Counted from the stretch's first letter, positions 9,669 to 22,640 are shown. The stretch: 64,000 nt of DNA from Chrysophaeum taylorii (GCA_029834535.1 JAQMWT010000379.1:372001-436000), one strand, 5' to 3'. The notes: generated by a model not told the origin, from the sequence alone. A program made the numbers and translations.

Positions 9669-10628
9669 ATGTCGCGGTTTCCCCAACGCGTGACGGAGCT
9701 GATGCAGGGCGCTCGGATCGCCGACATCCTGTCGCACGCACAGCAGGTCCCCGTGACCATCGACGCCGACCTGAACGCTGCGCAAGCGTCGGGGGTCCTC
9801 GCCAAGCACGCCATCTCGTCGGCGCCCGTGCGGTCCAAGGACGGCGGGTTCTGCGGGATGTTTGACTTTGGGGACCTCGCCGAGCTGCTGATTTGCGGGA
9901 TGCAAAACAACCCCAAGCCGCTCGCGAGCGACCAGAACATCGACGCTCTGCTCGAGTCGGGCCTCTCGATGTCCTCGCCCGTGCACCTCGTCTCGGATCT
10001 GTCGAAGCGCAACCCGCTCGTCGCGGTCAAGGACACGGAGTCGGTGCTCGACGCCGTGAACGTGCTCGTCGACCGGTCGATCCACCGTTTGTGCGTGTTC
10101 GACGAGGCGGGCACGTTTGTCGGCATGCTCTCCTTCTCCGACGTACTCAAGTTCCTCCACGCCAACATGCCGGCGATCGATGAGTTCGCCCAAGCGACGG
10201 TCGACTCGCTCGGTCTGGCGACCAAGCGCGTCGCGACGATCTGCGGGGATCGCCCCGTCGTCGACGCCCTGAGAATCATGGTCGACCGCAAGGTGTCCTC
10301 GGTCGCCGTCGTCGACGAAGTCGACGGCCGTCTTTTGACGGCCATCACGCTCACGGACTGCAAGAACCTCGTCAAGATGCGTCGCCTCGAGCACATGCGC
10401 CTCGACTGCCGAGAATTTGCCGCGCAGATCCGTGCCAGGCAAGCCCTGGACAACCTTCACGGCAGCGAGGCCTTTCCCTTCTTTGCGGTCCACCGCGAGA
10501 CAACCCTCAAGAGCGTCATCGCCAAGCTCGTCGCCGTCAGAGCGCACCGTCTCTTCGTCGTCGACGACGGCAAGCCCGTCTCCGTCATCTCCATCTCCGA
10601 CATAGTCCTCGCCCTCGCCCACAAGTGA
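9669..10628 (+). CDS. Four-CBS-domain protein (AMPK-gamma/SNF4-like)
   Basis: 319 aa from the ATG at 9669; upstream in-frame sequence lacks an ATG close to the conserved part. The protein is essentially four CBS motifs, that is, two Bateman modules. The first contains HAISSAPVRSKDGGFCGMFDFGDL (split here at natural loops) and the second DRSIHRLCVFDEAGTFVGMLSFSDV. The third contains DRKVSSVAVVDEVDG and the fourth VRAHRLFVVDDGKPVSVISISDI. Such proteins bind adenine nucleotides; in AMPK gamma and SNF4 they sense AMP/ATP and regulate a kinase. No kinase or other catalytic domain is attached. Whether it is a true AMPK gamma or a plant-type stand-alone CBS protein cannot be decided here. It is tail-to-tail with the phosphatase gene ending at 11046. 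Confidence 0.82.
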   Translation: MSRFPQRVTELMQGARIADILSHAQQVPVTIDADLNAAQASGVLAKHAISSAPVRSKDGGFCGMFDFGDLAELLICGMQNNPKPLASDQNIDALLESGLSMSSPVHLVSDLSKRNPLVAVKDTESVLDAVNVLVDRSIHRLCVFDEAGTFVGMLSFSDVLKFLHANMPAIDEFAQATVDSLGLATKRVATICGDRPVVDALRIMVDRKVSSVAVVDEVDGRLLTAITLTDCKNLVKMRRLEHMRLDCREFAAQIRARQALDNLHGSEAFPFFAVHRETTLKSVIAKLVAVRAHRLFVVDDGKPVSVISISDIVLALAHK

Positions 10629-11045
10629 TCGTTCACGCGCCACCACCCAACCAAGTATGCTGCTCCTGCTTTCCCCTTTTTACACGAGGGAGGTCGAGAG
10701 TGACTCTTTTTTAGACTCCAACAACGCGCGTCGCCGTCGTCAAGGGGCGCAACCGCCACACGTCGAACCTGCCTCGAGAAAGCGCGCGTGCGCGCGTCTT
10801 TCGTCGTCGTTGTTCGTGTTGTAGTTGTTGATGACTTACAAGGATGCGCGCCGCCCCCAGGCAGGCGGGCCGTCGCCGCTATGGCCCGCCACCCCACCCT
10901 AGTAGAAGATCCTCGTCACGATAATCATGAGTAGCCCACCGCGACGCTGGCCGCGGTGCCTTTCGGGATTAATTAAGAGTTGGTTATGAAGGAGTGGAAT
11001 GTTATTAGTGAAGAGGGGTTTTATTCACACGAACATCACGCGCGC
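10629..11045. other. Convergent intergenic gap
   Basis: 417 bp between two convergent stop codons. I find no gene. It probably holds both 3' UTRs. Confidence 0.4.
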
Positions 11046-12981
11046 CTACGTCGTCGTGGCGAAGGTCGTGGAGCAGACCAGATTCTCGCCGTCGTGGACG
11101 CACAGGAGCGGTGTGTCTGGGCCGTGCTCGTGCTGGTACCCGAGGGCGTGCTGGACGTAGCGGACCCCGTCGATCATCGTCGAGCAGTTCATGTGGGAGT
11201 GGCCGAAGATGTGGACCTTGGGTTTCGGCGTGATGGCGCGGATCTGGAGGTCGAGGCGAGTGCAGCCGACGGCCTGGGCGAGACCGGGGATCACCATCGA
11301 ATAGGGGAGCTCGCGCCGCGGGAGGAAGTGGGAGAAGGTAATGACGATGCCGTCGAAGGTCAAATCTGCGAGGCGGTGCTGGTTAAACAAAAGAAAGATG
11401 TCGGCGACATCTCTCTCCCTAATCGGCCACTTGCAGAACTTGTCGAAGCGGGCATTCGACGGCGGCGCCATCTCGTCGAAGGCGCAGTCGTACCACGACA
11501 AAAGCGGCACTACGTAGAGGCCCCTAGCAACCTGCGCGGGGGTGGTCTCGCAGTCGAGCGCGTCGCAGAGGGCTCGGAGCGCATTCAATTTGGCGATCGA
11601 GTCGGGATGCGCCTCGGTTTCGCCGTCGACTGGCCGGATCCAGAGGTCGTGGTTTCCCGGGCAATAAAAGAGTCTCCGAAACTTAGCGCGAAGGGCCTTG
11701 AGGCCCAAAGCCACCGCGGTCAACGTGTCGCCGAGGTCTCCCGCAACTATGAGCACGTCGTCGCGGAAGGCGCGGCCGTCGAGCCGCGAGGCCCACTCGC
11801 GAGCGCCCGGATGGTCGAAGTGCACGTCCGACACGGCGAACACCCGCGTCGACGGGCGCGCCGCGTCCTTGCCGAAATTTTCGGTGTCGCGCTCGCGTCG
11901 CGGCTCGGAGATGAGTTCGGCTAGCGCATCGACGACGGCTTGCCGCGCCGCAGGCGTCCCTTCGCGCCGCGCCGCCTCTGCGCAAGCCCAGTATGTCGCG
12001 ACGCGCTGACTGCTCGCGGCCTCTAGCCTCGCCACAGCGGCACGCTGCGCGTCGCGCTCGGCCGCGTGCGAGCACCCGAGGTTACCGAGCGATGAGCCGC
12101 GTTTCGCGAGGGCGCCCGCGTCAGTTTGTTCGAGACCAGAATAAGCCGCGACGGCCGCGAGGTGGTCGCCGCGCTCATAAGCGGCGTCCGCAAGGGCTTT
12201 CGACGACCCCCCCTCGACGCCGAGCTCGCGCAACGCCTCGTCGGCCACGGCCGCGTCGGCTCGGGCGAGGCGTACGGCCGCCACGAATGCGAGCCGCGAC
12301 GCGTTGCGATCCCCGAGCGCGCGCAGCGCCGCGCCGCGGCTCATCTGCGCTTCAGCCCACTCCGGCGCCAGCAAGGCGGCGGCCTCGGCGTCGGCCAAAG
12401 CGCATCGCCGGTGCCCGAACTTGACGCACGCGGCCGAGACGCGAACCAGCGTCGCCGCGTCGCGCTCGGCAGCGGCTCGCTCGCCAGCCTCGCCCTCGAG
12501 CCGCGCGCGATCGCTCGCAGCGCACACCTCGAGCGCCGACGCCAGGTCGCGTGCCGCACCCTTCGCGTCACCGCGCAGCCGCCTCGCGCGGCCGCGCAGC
12601 TCGAGGGCGCGCGCCTCGGCTCGGACCTCGACGGCCGCCGCTGCCGCCTCGAAGGCCGCGTCGCCCTCGCCGCTCGCGACGAGGCTCGCCGCCCGCTCGC
12701 ACAGCGCCTCGTAGTCTTCCTCGTCGAGTAGCGCCAGACACCGCTCCGACACCCAGCCCGCGACGGGCTCGATGATGCGCAACCGCGATTTCCCGGCCTC
12801 GACGACGCGCGACGCCTGGACAACATCCTCTTTGGAACAACAGCAACACCCCTACCTCGGCGACGACGACCTCGGTGCCCGCGACAAGCACTCGTAACTT
12901 TCGGCTCTCGAACGACGCCTCCTCGCGTACCAGCACGCCCTTCTCGTGCACGCGATATCGAGGAGGATTCGAACACGTCAT
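11046..12981 (-). CDS. SH3b-TPR-calcineurin-like metallophosphatase, 2 exons
   Basis: Exon 1 12981-12856 and exon 2 12815-11046, with a 40-nt GT-AG intron; spliced product 631 aa. Residues ~8-65 form an SH3-like (SH3b) strand set: RVHEKGVLVREEASF, LVAGTEVVVAE, then after the intron LRIIEPVAGWVSERC. The junction falls inside this domain and restores it. Residues ~80-330 are Ala-rich helical pairs resembling TPRs (a SHAAERDAQRA-type helix and similar). Residues ~364-600 carry all metallophosphoesterase motifs: SDVHFDH (D372), GDLGD (~401), GNHD (~429), a lone His in FSHF and GHSH (~580). These bind two metal ions and hydrolyse phosphoesters. The substrate is unknown. A second in-frame ATG at 13029, inside a tandem repeat, could add 16 residues. 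Confidence 0.85.
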
Positions 12982-13020
12982 ACGCGCCCTTTCGTTTTTT
13001 TCGGTGGTTTCAGGAACGCG

Positions 13021-13059
13021 CTTTTTCATGGGGCTTTTTCATGGGGCTTTTTCATGGGG
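13021..13059 (-). repeat. 3 x 13-bp tandem repeat carrying ATGs
   Basis: The unit CTTTTTCATGGGG (plus strand) is repeated exactly three times, just upstream of the phosphatase start at 12981. On the gene's strand each unit places an ATG. The 13-bp period puts them in three different frames: 13055, 13042 and 13029. The last is in frame with the protein; the first two open uORFs of about 10 codons. Confidence 0.85.
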
Positions 13060-14239
13060 GTCGACCATCGCAATGGACTACGATTTTTTTTACTTTCGCA
13101 GGAGACCAGAGTCGAAAGTGCAATTTCGCTTCGTTGCTCCACCGGGTCCTACCTTTCTCGTGCTCCGCGGCGACAAGGGGCCTGCGATCGCGCTGTAGGG
13201 GGAGAGTCGTCTTTACTTAGACCTTGTCGATCATCTCATCCCGCCGGGGTCCCTGCCAGTTGTGAGCGAGACGCCCCAACACAAGACGGCACTCTGCTGG
13301 GGGGCTTCTCCGGCCTCTCGTGCCGTCGCGTCTGCGTGTATGCCAGTGCTTCGATTGAGCGTCATCGCCGCCGCGCCGCGCGCAAGTAAGCATGGCCCTA
13401 CAAACGTATCCTTACTCTCCCACATTCCACACTATGCACTCCCCTTTTGCTATCACTACAAGCGGCCTCCACCTGCTCGCTGTTCTTACCCCCAACACCC
13501 AGCTGGCAGTCGGCTCTCAAAGACCCTACTTCGCGTGACTCCCGGCTCGGCGGCGACTCAGCCTACGCTATCGGGGCGCAAGCCCCTGATGCCCGTGATG
13601 CCCGTGATGCCCGTTTCTGACCCCTTCTTCCCTGCACGTCACACTGCGCTTCCGTACTCCCTCCCACATTAAGCGGCAGCTATTGATAACCCTGCTTGCG
13701 CCGCCTTCATGTCTTTCGCGGCTGTTAAAACCTGCCACAAAAGGCCCTCATTCTCATTCATACTATGCTTGATGGTGTCATCTCGCAATCCTAATGCGCC
13801 TCTAGCATACCAGTGTCTACTCATCTTACTACGGATGAAACTCCCTTCCGTCCCCTTCCACCCTCACTTGCCACCATGTTTATTGACAATGCAGCTGCCT
13901 TTTGTGTCACTCCTTGAATCCTTTACAGTATGCATACGCTTACCTGACACCCTCAAGTTCTATCGATCACGACCACTAGACGCCCTGGTCCTCATTTGAC
14001 TTGGCTCCTCTCTTCCTCTTTAACTGATCTTCAAGAGTATCTTCCCGTCTCCACTGAAAATATTACTCAGGTCCTCCACGAGGAACCGCTTCTTCTGGTC
14101 CAACTAGAACCAAACTCCTCGACCCATGCTGCTCATACCACACACGCCTATCCAGAAGTGATTTACGCTGCTTCGACCGTCGTAAAAAAAACGGGCCAAT
14201 GTCCAAGAGTCTGATATCCATATTGATGAATCCAAGCTC
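13060..14239. other. Degenerate region left of the Copia remnant
   Basis: There is no intact gene. A 9-bp tandem TGATGCCCG (about 13588-13615) is present. From about 13680 the composition turns AT-richer, and short broken frames on the plus strand are probably the decayed upstream part (gag/integrase side) of the Copia element that starts to be readable at 14240. Confidence 0.4.
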
Positions 14240-15740
14240 AAGTGCTAACAAAGGCTGTCTCCTGAAGACCGCCAAGCATATTTAAAAGCCATCGCCAAGG
14301 AGCTCCATGACATAGTTCGCTTCGGCTGTTTTAAGTTGTCTTTACCAGACAACAACACTCGACCCATTGACAGTCGCCTGATCCTCAAGATCAAGACCAA
14401 TTCCGCCGGAGAGTACATCAAGCACAAGGCTCGACTAGTTCTACGTGGGTTTTTAGCCTCGTTAGGTGCCGACTTTTCCGGCACCTTTAGTACCGTGGCG
14501 ACGATGACTGCTATACGCGCCATCCTAGCCATTGCTGCTTACAAGAACCTCCACGTCTACCACGCCAACGTGCCGAACGCGTTCGTCCAGTCCGACATCG
14601 ACGCGCACGTCTTTGTACAGCTACCTGACGGCATCGAGCTGCTTGACCCTCAAGACGATAAGAATCGCGGCCGCCGATTGCCTAAGTTGCCCAGGTCCCT
14701 ATACGGATTAGTATTATTAGGCAATCCCCCTCCTTGTGGAACAAGGGGATTGACATATTCTTTTGTGGCCTAGATTACAAGCGACTGCACTCAGACTCTC
14801 GTCTGTATGCACGAGTCACTGCCCTAGCCCGCTTTCTCACATGCAGCTTATCAGTTGACGATATAGTCATTGTCGCTATTGATGATGACTTACACCTGGA
14901 ACTCCAAAAAGGCCCTCCAAGACCGTTACTCAGTGGAACAATTCGAACCTGTGCTTACTCTTCTGGGTTAGCGTGTTTGTCGTACAGCCGATGGTTACAT
15001 ATCTCTGGATGTCCAAGCCAAATTGGATTCTCTATTCGATGATCAACCTATCCTCAAAACCTTAACACCTCTGAAAAAAACCTCTGCCCCCATCCTTTCA
15101 ATATAAAGACGGCTCCCCTGCGCCCGACGTCGGAGTCTACATTCATGGTCACTTTGCTACCCTTTTGGGTAAGCTTGTGTTTATACAGGCTGCGTGCCCT
15201 CCGGATTTCTAGCAAGCCTTGGGACGCTGTTCTAGAGGAATGAACTCACCGACGTACGAGCATGCGCAAACGTAACAGAACCTCTTACGCTGTCTGGTTA
15301 AGCCAGAAAATAGAGCGTTACGCCTTTGGTTCCATATAATAGGCAATGCGATCGAAAATCACCTTCGTTTTTTTTCCCCTAGCAGAGTCGATCATTCCAC
15401 CATGGTTGACTACCAGACCAATCAAATTGCCTCCGGCCAGTTTGACCCCTTCGTTGCCATGGTTGACGCCGACAACGCTCCCTCTCTTGCTCAGGAAAAT
15501 TGGAAGGCCACCACAGGTTTCGTTTTCCACTTATTTGGTGTCTTCTCTCATGGAAAAGTAAGTTACAACCGATAGTCTCGTGTTCTACGCACGAGGCTGA
15601 GCTCATCGCCTGAAGCATATGCGGCGATGAAGCAGTCTGGCTCAGAAAGCTCTTACTAAAACTATCTTCCGTTGTCAATCCCACCATTTTCATTAAGACT
15701 CATTCCGATAAGAACCCAGCTGACTACGATGATGATAACA
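14240..15740 (+). mobile_element. Ty1/Copia retrotransposon pol remnant
   Basis: The reading frame is broken by stops and frameshifts, but reverse-transcriptase pieces are clear. LSPEDRQAYLKAIAKELHD, then GEYIKHKARLVLRGF, an AFVQSDIDAHVFVQLPDG segment, and LPKLPRSLYGL are Copia RT landmarks. They are followed by RLHSDSRLYAR and LSVDDIVIVA (the D-D box equivalent). About 15400-15740 holds scraps of the RNase H region (GFVFHLFGVFSHGK). No LTRs were found for this copy. It cannot encode active enzymes as it stands. Confidence 0.75.
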
Positions 15741-15826
15741 GTCCTATCGCCGAAGATATGCGCTTTCTCAAAAGTCCACCGCTAGTATCTGAAAATGCTC
15801 CTGCTTTACATACGTGTGGAGGCTCT

Positions 15827-16010
15827 TCTGAAAGAGAATCATCACGCAGGCTGCGCCTCATCATCCGCCGTCGCGGCTCGTCTGATCGGCGCCGCCGCCG
15901 CCGCATGTCTTCCGGTGGATCTGAAAGAGAATCATCACGCATACTGCGCCTCATCTCCCGCCGTCGCAGCTCGTCTGATCGAGCGTTGTCGCGGCGTCGC
16001 GGCTCCTCCT
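15827..16010. repeat. 93-bp tandem duplication, two units
   Basis: Two units starting at TCTGAAAGAGAATCATCACG (15827 and 15920) are about 93 bp apart and similar over their length. They are rich in CGC/GCC triplets. Both strands give charged, low-complexity frames; I see no sign that either is a gene. Confidence 0.6.
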
Positions 16011-16255
16011 GCGGCGAGGACGAGTCGTCGCAGCGCCTCGCTTCCCGCCGCCGCCGCCGCACATCAGACTCGCGCTTCCTCTTGTCGCTGTGTCTGAGAA
16101 GCATGACGACCGGGTTAGGGTGTCGACTGTTTTGTTGTTGTAACAATAAGAGGGTGGGGTGTGAAAAAAATGTCGCTCACCGCTGAAGGCATCAAGTTTT
16201 TGTTGTGTGAGAACTGAAATGGGGATGAGAGAACTATAATGGGGACGTGGTGCAG

Positions 16256-16380
16256 GGGTAAGTGTCATAGCTTCCTCACACAGGTGCTGGAAAAGAAAGA
16301 AAAGGAAAAAGGGGTAAGTGAGGTCCTCACACAGGTGCTGGAAAAGAAAAGGAAAAAAGGGGTAAGTGAGATGCTCACAG
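16256..16380. repeat. Short tandem array next to the Copia 3' LTR
   Basis: About 2.5 units of roughly 50-56 bp share GGGGTAAGTG, a CTCACACAGGTGCTGG segment and a purine run. They overlap the left LTR of the minus-strand Copia element. Confidence 0.55.
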
Positions 16381-19194
16381 AGGAGAAGCTTGAAGGAAGA
16401 CGTCAGGAAAGGCATTGTGGCAGAAAGAGACAGGAGATGTCGGGCGAAGTCACGAGGTGAGGTAACGAGCACGAAGCCGGAGGAAGGGTAGAATCGCGAC
16501 CAAGAATAAGGGCAAGATCCTGAGAACCATTGAGACAACGTAGAGTGGGAGATAAAGCGTGCCAAGCGTGCCAGTGGGGTTTACCAGGATTGTGTGAAAA
16601 ACACGCACACTGATTGACGGACCAAGTGATATCAGGACGAGTCATGATGGAGATGAAGAGGACACAGTCAACAATACGGCGAAAAGGGATGCGTGCCATG
16701 AAGATGTGATCTGGAGAACCAGGAGCCGGACAATCAGCCGCAGAAAGATGAAGACCTTTGGGAGCGGGAGTGAGTTCGGGTTTACTGTTGATGAAGCGAT
16801 GTTCGGTAAGGATTTCACGGATAGCATGGGATTGGTCAAGAGTGAGGGTTCTCCGAGGGCGAGCACGCGTGATGCAAAGACCAACGTAAGAGGTGAGATC
16901 AAGATCATTGACGTCAGTGAAAGCGCGGATATGGAGGAAAAAGGCTTGGTAATGGCCAATTCAATGACGAGGGTGCGCCACAAGAAGATCATGAACGACT
17001 AAAACGAGACGGAGGACTACGGTAGAATTGAGCACGAGCTTGTAATGGCAAGTGTCACCAGATCCGCGGACGAAGCCACAATCATTGAGAAGGAAGCGTT
17101 CCAAATAAAGCCACCAATTGCGACAAGCTTGTTTGCAACCATACCAAGAGCGACGGAGCTTGTAAACGATTTTGGAACCATCGGTGGGTTGGCGAGGAGC
17201 ATAGCCTTCGGGTGGCCAGACATAGATGTCTTCGTCAATGGGAGCTTGGATAAAAGCGGAGTTGACATCCAACTTATGCAAATCCCAGTCATGAACAGCA
17301 ACGCCAGACAGGGGCTAGTATGAAAGCAGAGATGACATCTACGGGACGGCACGTGTCGTGGTAAGCAATGCCGTGAACCTGGGTGTAACCGCGGACAACG
17401 AGGCGAGCCTTGTACGATTTGAAGCGGCCAGAGTCATACTTCTTGCGGAGGATCCACTTGAGGGTACAAATGTTGCCAGAAAACGTCGAAGGAAGGCGCA
17501 TAACATCCCAGCAACCAAGCTGACCAAGAGAGCTGTATTCTTTAGCGATGGCTTGCAACCAGCCAGGACGCTCAGGATTGGTCGGAGCTAAAGCTTCACG
17601 TAGATGGGTAGAAGTGATAGTGTATCCGTCAAGGTCGGAATATTGCGACAGTTCTTCGGAAGCAGAGTAATAAACGTGTGCATGAGGATCAACAAGGGTG
17701 TTAGCTAAACGAAGGGGAAGGAAGACCTAATGAACTAACAAACGAAAGCTAACAGAAGAGACATACAAAGAGTTACAGGGGGAAACAGAAGCGACAGAGG
17801 AAACAGAATCAACATCGTGACAGGAGGAAACAGAATGGCCCGTATCGACATCAGAATGGCCCGTATCAACATTGTGACAGGATGAAACAGAATGGCCCGT
17901 AAAAAAAAAGTTTGTTGGTTGTTGCAACGCGCGCTGGTCGACTTTGCGCGGTCGGCCCCGTTTGGCACGACTTTGTTTTGCACTTTCTGTTGTTTTCTCT
18001 CTTTTGCACTTTCTGTTGTTTTCTCTCTTTGGTGCTCTTTTGCACTTAATGTTGTTTTCTCTCATTTGCACTTTCTGTTGTTTTCTCTCGAGCTCGTAGA
18101 ATGGTCGGTTCACGTGATGGGGTGATCAGTCCCAGTGAAACCGGCGCATTCTCATCAAACACAGGGGGCAAAGGGGCAACAGCGGACAAGGGGGCAACAG
18201 CGGAAGAACAGGTGACAATGGGGCAACAGTAGACGAGAGCTTGGAAGCGTGATTCGAGAAAGTCAGAACAACGTTGAAGTTCCTTCGGTGGTTGACATTG
18301 CAGGAAATCGGGTAAGTGAAACTGTCAGCAAAATCGAGGTCTGAAGAACGATAGCGACAAAAGTGCCTGGGATGACGTGCGTTAGACGATTGTTGCCACT
18401 GAGGATCGCAGCGGGGCAAAGATAGCGGAAACACAAGCTGGTACATATGATGGCGGTGTACCAGACGTCTGATGAGAACATGGCCTTTGGGCAGATATGT
18501 TGCATGGTGACCAGGGTATGACGATGGTCGGAGTCGACAGAATCCAAAACAGGCGTAAACAGGTTTGATACGAACGTGGGTGTTTGGTTGTTGTGGTGCG
18601 AGCAAGTTGCCATGGGCACGACCGCGTCCTGTACGCGAAAATGGAAGACTTCGGACGCACCTGCGGTGTAAGGAACGAACACAGGTAGACCAGGCTGCTG
18701 TATGCCAGCCTGCTGTGACAGATAAGAAAGTGGCCCGTTTTCGCATTCGCAAGAACGAAATTGCCATATGGGCCAACGTTGGAGGAGCAAGCGGCGAGCT
18801 TCGCTCGTCATACTCGAATAGGCTGCGGTAGAAGTTGGCGACAGTGGCAAAACAGTTGTGGCACGTAAGAACGTTGCAGATAGCTTGCAGATAGCGTCGC
18901 AGTGGCACGTAAGAACATTGCAGATAGCGTCGCGGGTGCTGAGCACGGAATTCACGTCGATAGCAAAACCGAATTTTAAAGGTCAGAAAAGCGGCGAAAA
19001 AGCGATAGTGCGTGAAGGAGAACCACAAATCACACAGCAAAGAAGCGTCTGTCCAGGATCCCAAAGATGAGCGATCCAACCACATAGGAAGCACGAAAAC
19101 TGCGCACGCGAAAAATTGAGAGGCACAGCTTAGTTGTGGCAGGTGAAATGCGCGATGGAACGTGATTCGCTGGTTTTACCAAAACCGACAAGCA

Positions 19195-19385
19195 CAACGA
19201 GGAGTGGATCAACGAATAGGTGAAAATGCACGACGGGGAGTGGATCAACGAATAGGCGAAATACAGAACGAGGAGGGGAGCAACGACGAGGTAAAAAGAC
19301 AGAACGAGGATAGGAGCAACGACGAGGGGAAAATACAGGACGAGGGGTGGAGCAACGAATAGCGGAAAATACAGAACGAGGCGCC
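19195..19385. repeat. Minisatellite, about 37-bp period
   Basis: Five or six imperfect units carry GAGGAGTGGATCAACGAATAG-like sequence (the exact core varies between units). It lies inside the minus-strand Copia element. The plus-strand frame reads as a repetitive charged peptide and is not taken as a gene. Confidence 0.65.
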
Positions 19386-20879
19386 TGTGCAATGGGAGCT
19401 AAAAACAAAAAACGAGGGGCTTCCGTGGGATGGGGTTGTTGATGTGCTTGCATCAGACATTAGGCGGTACACACGCTGACTTGGAATTATCTTGAAAGTG
19501 CTGCGCTGTTGAGAAGAACGGCGATGGTGGGTAGGGCGTTGTCGTGGAATAGCCCGGAACTTCGAAACTTGCGGCAGTCCCCCTTAGAGTGATCCTTGCA
19601 GCCGCCAAAATGACATTGCGTAGTGCGTCGGAATCGAGTAGAGCCAGGTTGTTGGGAAAGGGGAGCGTCTAGGGTAGGTCAGTTGGAAGAGTCGGAAGTC
19701 GTGGCCGACGACGCGGCGGATAGCGCGGCGGAAGTGGTTGTGCATGCCATCGAAATTGATTGTTGTTGAACTTCTCAAGGGTACAACCACATTCATCGGT
19801 ACGAAACGCGAGACGATAAAACAAAACCAGTAAGTCTTGAAGCACGATGCACGTAGTCAAATGCGAGGACACACTCGAGGGTACGTCGGATCAGGTACAA
19901 TGCCGAGCAACTTATTGAACTCCGGTGATTGTTGTACGATGCCGAGCAACTTGTATACTCCGATGATGATGAACTTGTTGAGGAAGTTCGCTACGCGATC
20001 CCCACGGCCCATGTAGACATCGGTGATGCGCTTTGGAAAGTCGCGTGAAGTTCATGTCGCGGTTGTCATGTTGTTCGCGCGAAGTTCATGTCGCGGTTTT
20101 CATGGATATCAACGTTGTTGCTTGACGCGAAAGTCTTCTTCAGAGCAGCGAGATGCTTCTGCAGAGCAGCGAGATGCTGAGATGCTAGTCCAAGGATCGT
20201 TGGTCGAAATAATGTGATCGCCGGTAGTGATGATCATGTTCGCGACGACGTGTCCATTGGTGGGAAAAAAAAAAAATGTCGCTCACCGCTGAAGGCATCA
20301 AGTTTTTGTTGCGAAAGCTTGCTAGCTTGAATTTCGATCGAGGACATGAGAGACGACAACGAACCGAACACGTAGCAATGAACTGAAGCCGAGGAGGTGT
20401 CGCCACGAAGTCAAGCAGAGGCTCGATCGTGAACGAACACCTGCTACCATGTGAGAACTGAAATGGGGATGAGAGAACTATAATGGGGACGTGGTGCAGG
20501 GGTAAGTGTCATAGCTTCCTCACATGAGGCGGTCTTTCCACCTCCCTCCCAGCACTGGTCGTTCCGTTCCGACCGAGAGAGGGCTCCTGGAAGATTCTCG
20601 AAAGTAGATCCGCGTCGTGAGAGCGTGCTGGATTTTCGCCGAATGTCGAACGACGAGGAGGTGTAGCAGGCACAAGACCTCGTGTGGTCTCCGCGCGAAA
20701 TCGAAAGCTCCATCGATAGCCGGCAGCAAGCACGCACCTCGATTCGTCGCAAGGCGCATCTTATTATGGTTCACATGCCAGGAAGATCCACAACACGGAT
20801 AGAACATCTAGTAGCATAACTTATTCTTACCTTCGTGGCCGCCACGTCGTTAAACTAACCCTTTCCCTTTCTACCACGA

Positions 20880-22640
20880 ATCTTTACAGGAAGTCGTGAT
20901 GCCCTTCCAACCAGCTCAGCGTCCCTATTCTAAAGGACAGCAGGCAGGCAGAAGAGAAACACCCAGCTCGTTTGACTTCAATACCTTCCTAGCTGGCCTT
21001 CCCATGAACGAAACGTTCCGTGTTCCTGTTACTCCATTCTTGCAGTCTATTGCAGATACGGAACTTCCCAATGTAGTCACAGCCATTTACAATGCAGAAG
21101 ACCACCTGCCCTTTTTGGAGTTGTCTTCCCTATTGTCCATGCGGCCACCAATAGTAAGACTACGCCAGCTTCTCCGGCTATCAAGACCACTGTTTGCACT
21201 CGTGTTCCTAAAAAGGAACGTCTTCTCACCCATCGCTATTGCCCCTTGTGTTTTACAGATGGTGTACCAATGCACATTAGTACCCATACTTACAAGAAGA
21301 AATACCCGCCGAAGTGCCGGACGAAGTCAACGAACGCCTAGCAAGCGCCGAGCACAAGGCTAACAATTTTTTGTCAGCAAGTGCTCTCACCGCTCTTGTG
21401 TGTTGGGCTTGTCTTAACGCAGACCATGTTGAAAGTAGCATAGTCATTATTGCACGCAACTGCACCACATATCATCTCACATGCGCGTCTTCTCTCGCCG
21501 GTCATATCCGCGCTACCCTGATTCGCACGTACTATCTACCTTGTGATCTAAAGGCGCTACAGTTCAAATTGATCTCACAGTACGATAACTTGCCTTCAGA
21601 TCTTTTAATGGAATTACCAGTCTCCAGTGATTCTAATCAATCACTTTGTGTCCTCAACCTTCATTAAACACTCATGCACGTTGAGCACCTATCTTTGCTG
21701 GTGACGATTGCACGCGCTCACCTTAGACGCTATTCGCTCATTAAGTCGAACTTATATCTGAGAGTTTCCTTAAACAACTTACGAAATCTTTACCAAACCA
21801 CAGTTCCTCTTACATTGCCACTGCTGCTGGCGACCGACCTCCCTCTATGATTGATGAGATGCGGTCTCCGAGCTGTTCAGATGAAGAGACTCGGGACTTC
21901 GTAAAATTGTCATCCAAGAAGTTCCCGCTGCTCTATGCTGAAAACACTGATATGACCGAAACGTCGTTAAACTACCCAGTTCAGTTAGATGACGGTCCTG
22001 TTAACGAATCCCAACCATCGTCCTCCCCTTCAACCACTTCATTCGCATAACAAGTTTATGTTGACAAACTAACCGCTAAGGTCGGCAGTCTTTCTAAAAG
22101 GATAATAGCCGTTCTACAGACCTTAGTCGGAGCTCAGGACCGCAAAATAAATTACCTCCCATCAGACAACGACAATGTGCGTGCTGAGCTCTCAGCTGCA
22201 ATCCTGCAATCTCCCTTGTTAACTCCTCGGAAACTCGACTGTTTCCCTCAGCCTCTAAAATCAACGTGTTATTAACAACGATCTTCAAGATCTGTGAATT
22301 ATTATCTCGCTTATCTTTGTCTCTTGAAGCTCAGCACCAACTTAACCACCAAGTTCCTGATAACCGCCTTCTTCAACTTCGATAGTCCTTATGTTCCACT
22401 CTTCGGCATCCGTCTCTCCAACCCGATACCGAACCCCACATGACCCTTTTACTTCTCCTCATTTCATCGAGGACCGTCTGGACGACTTACAGCTTAGTGA
22501 TTTGATACCCCAAGTATTGGAGCACATTCTTGAATTCACGTTCCGCATGATTCCAGAGCACTGTTCAGCTCATTACAACAATACTCCCTGAGCGCTGGAA
22601 GATAATGCTACAACTGATGACGAAGATGTGCAAGCCATCA
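20880..22640 (+). mobile_element. Gag-like retroelement remnant
   Basis: The clearest frame starts at 20899 and reads PFQPAQRPYSKGQQAGRRE, then helical sequence (FNTFLAGLPMNETF). After a frameshift comes HRYCPLCFTDGVPMHISTHTY. The last piece has a CxxC...H...H spacing like a nucleic-acid-binding finger. Further broken frames continue to about 22640. Frame breaks, AT-richer composition and the surrounding retroelements suggest a decayed gag region. The family is not identifiable. Confidence 0.35.

Larger units (their letters stand above)
16161..20524 (-). mobile_element. Ty1/Copia element with partial LTRs
   Basis: On the minus strand RT pieces are readable between 17560 and 16400: LKWILRKKYDSGRFKSYKAR, KLDVNSAFIQAPIDEDIYV, VYKLRRSWYGCKQACRNW and ITWSVNQCACF. 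All are broken by stops. Flanking repeats suggest LTRs. 16161-16280 matches 20263-20311 plus 20451-20524; the right copy has about 140 bp more in the middle. The order (putative 5' LTR at 20.5 kb, pol, 3' LTR at 16.2 kb) fits a minus-strand element of about 4.4 kb. Long minus-strand frames at 19094-18126 may be decayed gag/integrase, but I cannot assign them. Confidence 0.65.

Noticed and set aside
10980-11924. Plus-strand frame of 314 codons opposite the metallophosphatase
   Set aside because: Shadow of a gene whose metal-binding motifs and splice are clear on the minus strand.
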